From Cyanobacteria bacterium NC_groundwater_1444_Ag_S-0.65um_54_12 (GTDB lineage Bacteria; Cyanobacteriota; Sericytochromatia; S15B-MN24; VGJW01), in contig JACQUT010000365.1 in the NCBI GenBank assembly GCA_016267585.1, forward strand, positions 1 to 7,162: DNA of 7,162 nucleotides, read 5' to 3'. Positions within the stretch are counted from its first letter, which is position 1. Each line of letters starts with the position of its first letter. Positions 6,553 through 7,162 of this stretch are shown piece after piece. The position numbers were made by a program, and so were the translations under genes. Below the pieces are notes generated by a model. The model was not told where the DNA came from. It made no database searches and saw nothing but the letters and a program-made list of their open reading frames with translations.

Positions 6553-6821
6553 CCGTATTGCGGCCGGGACCGCAAAGCCATGATCACCTGATCCTGAGTG
6601 CAAAAACCACCTTCTAAAAACACCTGTACCAACGGTACATTTTGCTCGCGTTGCAGGCTTATGGCTTCCTCTAATCGCTCGAGCGATAAAACGTTCATAT
6701 CAATTAGCATGATACCCAACTGTGGCAACCCTGTTTCCTCGGTTGCGGTATCAGGTAGCTGGTAATTAAATGAATAATCGGTTTGAAAAGGATCGAAATT
6801 AAAGTTAGCGAAATCCGTCAC
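6549..6821 (-). CDS. Small MshEN-like protein (GspE N-terminal-type helical domain)
   Basis: A 90-residue soluble protein. After an acidic/aromatic N-terminal tail (1-30), residues 34-86 hold two tandem 24-residue helical motifs separated by five residues. This is the layout of MshEN domains, found at the N-terminus of type II secretion/type IV pilus ATPases, where they can bind cyclic di-GMP. Motif 1 is QLGIMLIDMNVLSLERLEEA onward to Q57; motif 2 runs P63 to R86. The usual RLG is QLG in the first and PLV in the second, and the first glycine is N43, so c-di-GMP binding is doubtful. It probably serves as a protein-interaction module; the function is unknown. The GTG start at 6821 overlaps the gyrA stop as GTGA and has GGGAG seven bases upstream. 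Its own stop overlaps the phosphatase start. No ATPase domain follows, so it is free-standing. Confidence 0.75.
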   Translation of the reverse strand: MTDFANFNFDPFQTDYSFNYQLPDTATEETGLPQLGIMLIDMNVLSLERLEEAISLQREQNVPLVQVFLEGGFCTQDQVIMALRSRPQYG

Positions 6822-7162
6822 GCCTCTTCTCCCACGGCGACAAGCGGAGCAACGCCAGCTACTCGATCATCTTCACCTAACCGCTGTAAACGTACACCTT
6901 GGGTCATACGTCCATAGCGCGCTATATCCGATACCATTTGGCGTATGACAATGCCATTGGTCGTGACTAGCACTACCTCGTCAGTCTCCCGTACTACCAG
7001 AACGCTAGCCACCTTACCATTGCGATTGACATTGAGCCGCATATTGATCAAACCCAGCCCACCACGCCCTTGCGGTCGGTATTCGGAAAGTGGCGTGCGC
7101 TTGCCATAACCGTCGGTAGTAACGGACAGCAGATCGCCATCGGAACAAGCTAGCGCCATACC
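6818..7162 (-). CDS. gyrA: DNA gyrase subunit A, C-terminal end (cut by window edge)
   Basis: The last 115 residues of GyrA, the DNA breakage-and-reunion subunit of gyrase. The segment is the end of the C-terminal beta-pinwheel that wraps DNA. Typical blade motifs are DGYGKRTPLSEYRPQGRGG, then LVTTNGIVIRQ and ISDIARYGRMTQGVRLQRL-type residues near the end (here VSDIARYGRMTQGV). The ATG at 7159 is internal: the frame is open to the window edge (a preceding glycine codon) and the catalytic domain lies outside. ParC is less likely because of the GyrA-type blade sequences and the partial GyrA-box-like QGRGGLG. The protein ends shortly after the last blade with only two acidic residues (VGEEA), without the long acidic tail seen in E. 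coli GyrA. Its TGA overlaps the start of the MshEN-like gene. Confidence 0.94.
   Translation of the reverse strand, partial: GMALACSDGDLLSVTTDGYGKRTPLSEYRPQGRGGLGLINMRLNVNRNGKVASVLVVRETDEVVLVTTNGIVIRQMVSDIARYGRMTQGVRLQRLGEDDRVAGVAPLVAVGEEA

Noticed and set aside
6553..6603. Longer phosphatase start at TTG 6603
   Set aside because: It would add 17 residues that do not resemble PP2C N-termini and deepen the overlap with the upstream gene to 55 bases. The GTG at 6552 gives the same GTGA junction as the neighbouring gene pair. AAGG upstream of the TTG keeps it as a minor alternative.
1..7162. tRNA, rRNA, CRISPR array, insertion sequence or prophage features
   Set aside because: No cloverleaf, regular spaced repeats, transposase motifs or terminal inverted repeats were seen. 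Coding genes fill nearly the whole window.

Overview
The window is bacterial chromosome of moderate G+C content, densely packed, with several GTG and TTG starts and many stop/start overlaps. A Hanks-type kinase with a PP2C phosphatase, an NHL propeller and a class I/II aminotransferase next to gyrase genes would fit Chloroflexota or a similar deep, signalling-rich bacterial lineage. That placement is an inference; the genus cannot be read from this sequence.

Layout. At the left edge (1-245, minus strand) is the 5' end of gyrB, with its start codon, Shine-Dalgarno site and an extended -10 promoter. A 273-base divergent spacer (246-518) separates it from a plus-strand pair: a glycerol-dehydrogenase-fold NAD(P)-dependent oxidoreductase closest to E. 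coli HcxA/YbdH (519-1667) and a PLP-dependent class I/II aminotransferase (1699-2892). The spacer also holds a promoter for this pair and a G/C-rich leader that can fold. The pair ends tail-to-tail, 7 bases apart, against a minus-strand gene chain.

Read on the minus strand, that chain starts beyond the right edge. It runs gyrA (C-terminal end only, 6818-7162), a 90-residue MshEN-like protein, a PP2C phosphatase, a soluble Ser/Thr kinase with a zinc ribbon and a six-blade NHL propeller, and panB. Three of the four junctions overlap (GTGA, GTGA, TAATG). The fourth, phosphatase to kinase, is a 39-base gap bridged by a 16-codon open frame that starts in an ATGA overlap. No promoter or terminator is visible inside the chain, so the signalling genes and panB probably depend at least partly on gyrA transcription.

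How the genes may work together. The kinase and phosphatase form a reversible Ser/Thr phosphorylation pair, and the small MshEN-like protein may be a partner of one of them. The oxidoreductase and aminotransferase look like a two-step module converting an amino acid to a 2-oxo acid and then a 2-hydroxy acid. PanB makes ketopantoate from 2-oxoisovalerate, so all three metabolic enzymes handle 2-oxo acids. A functional link between them is speculative.
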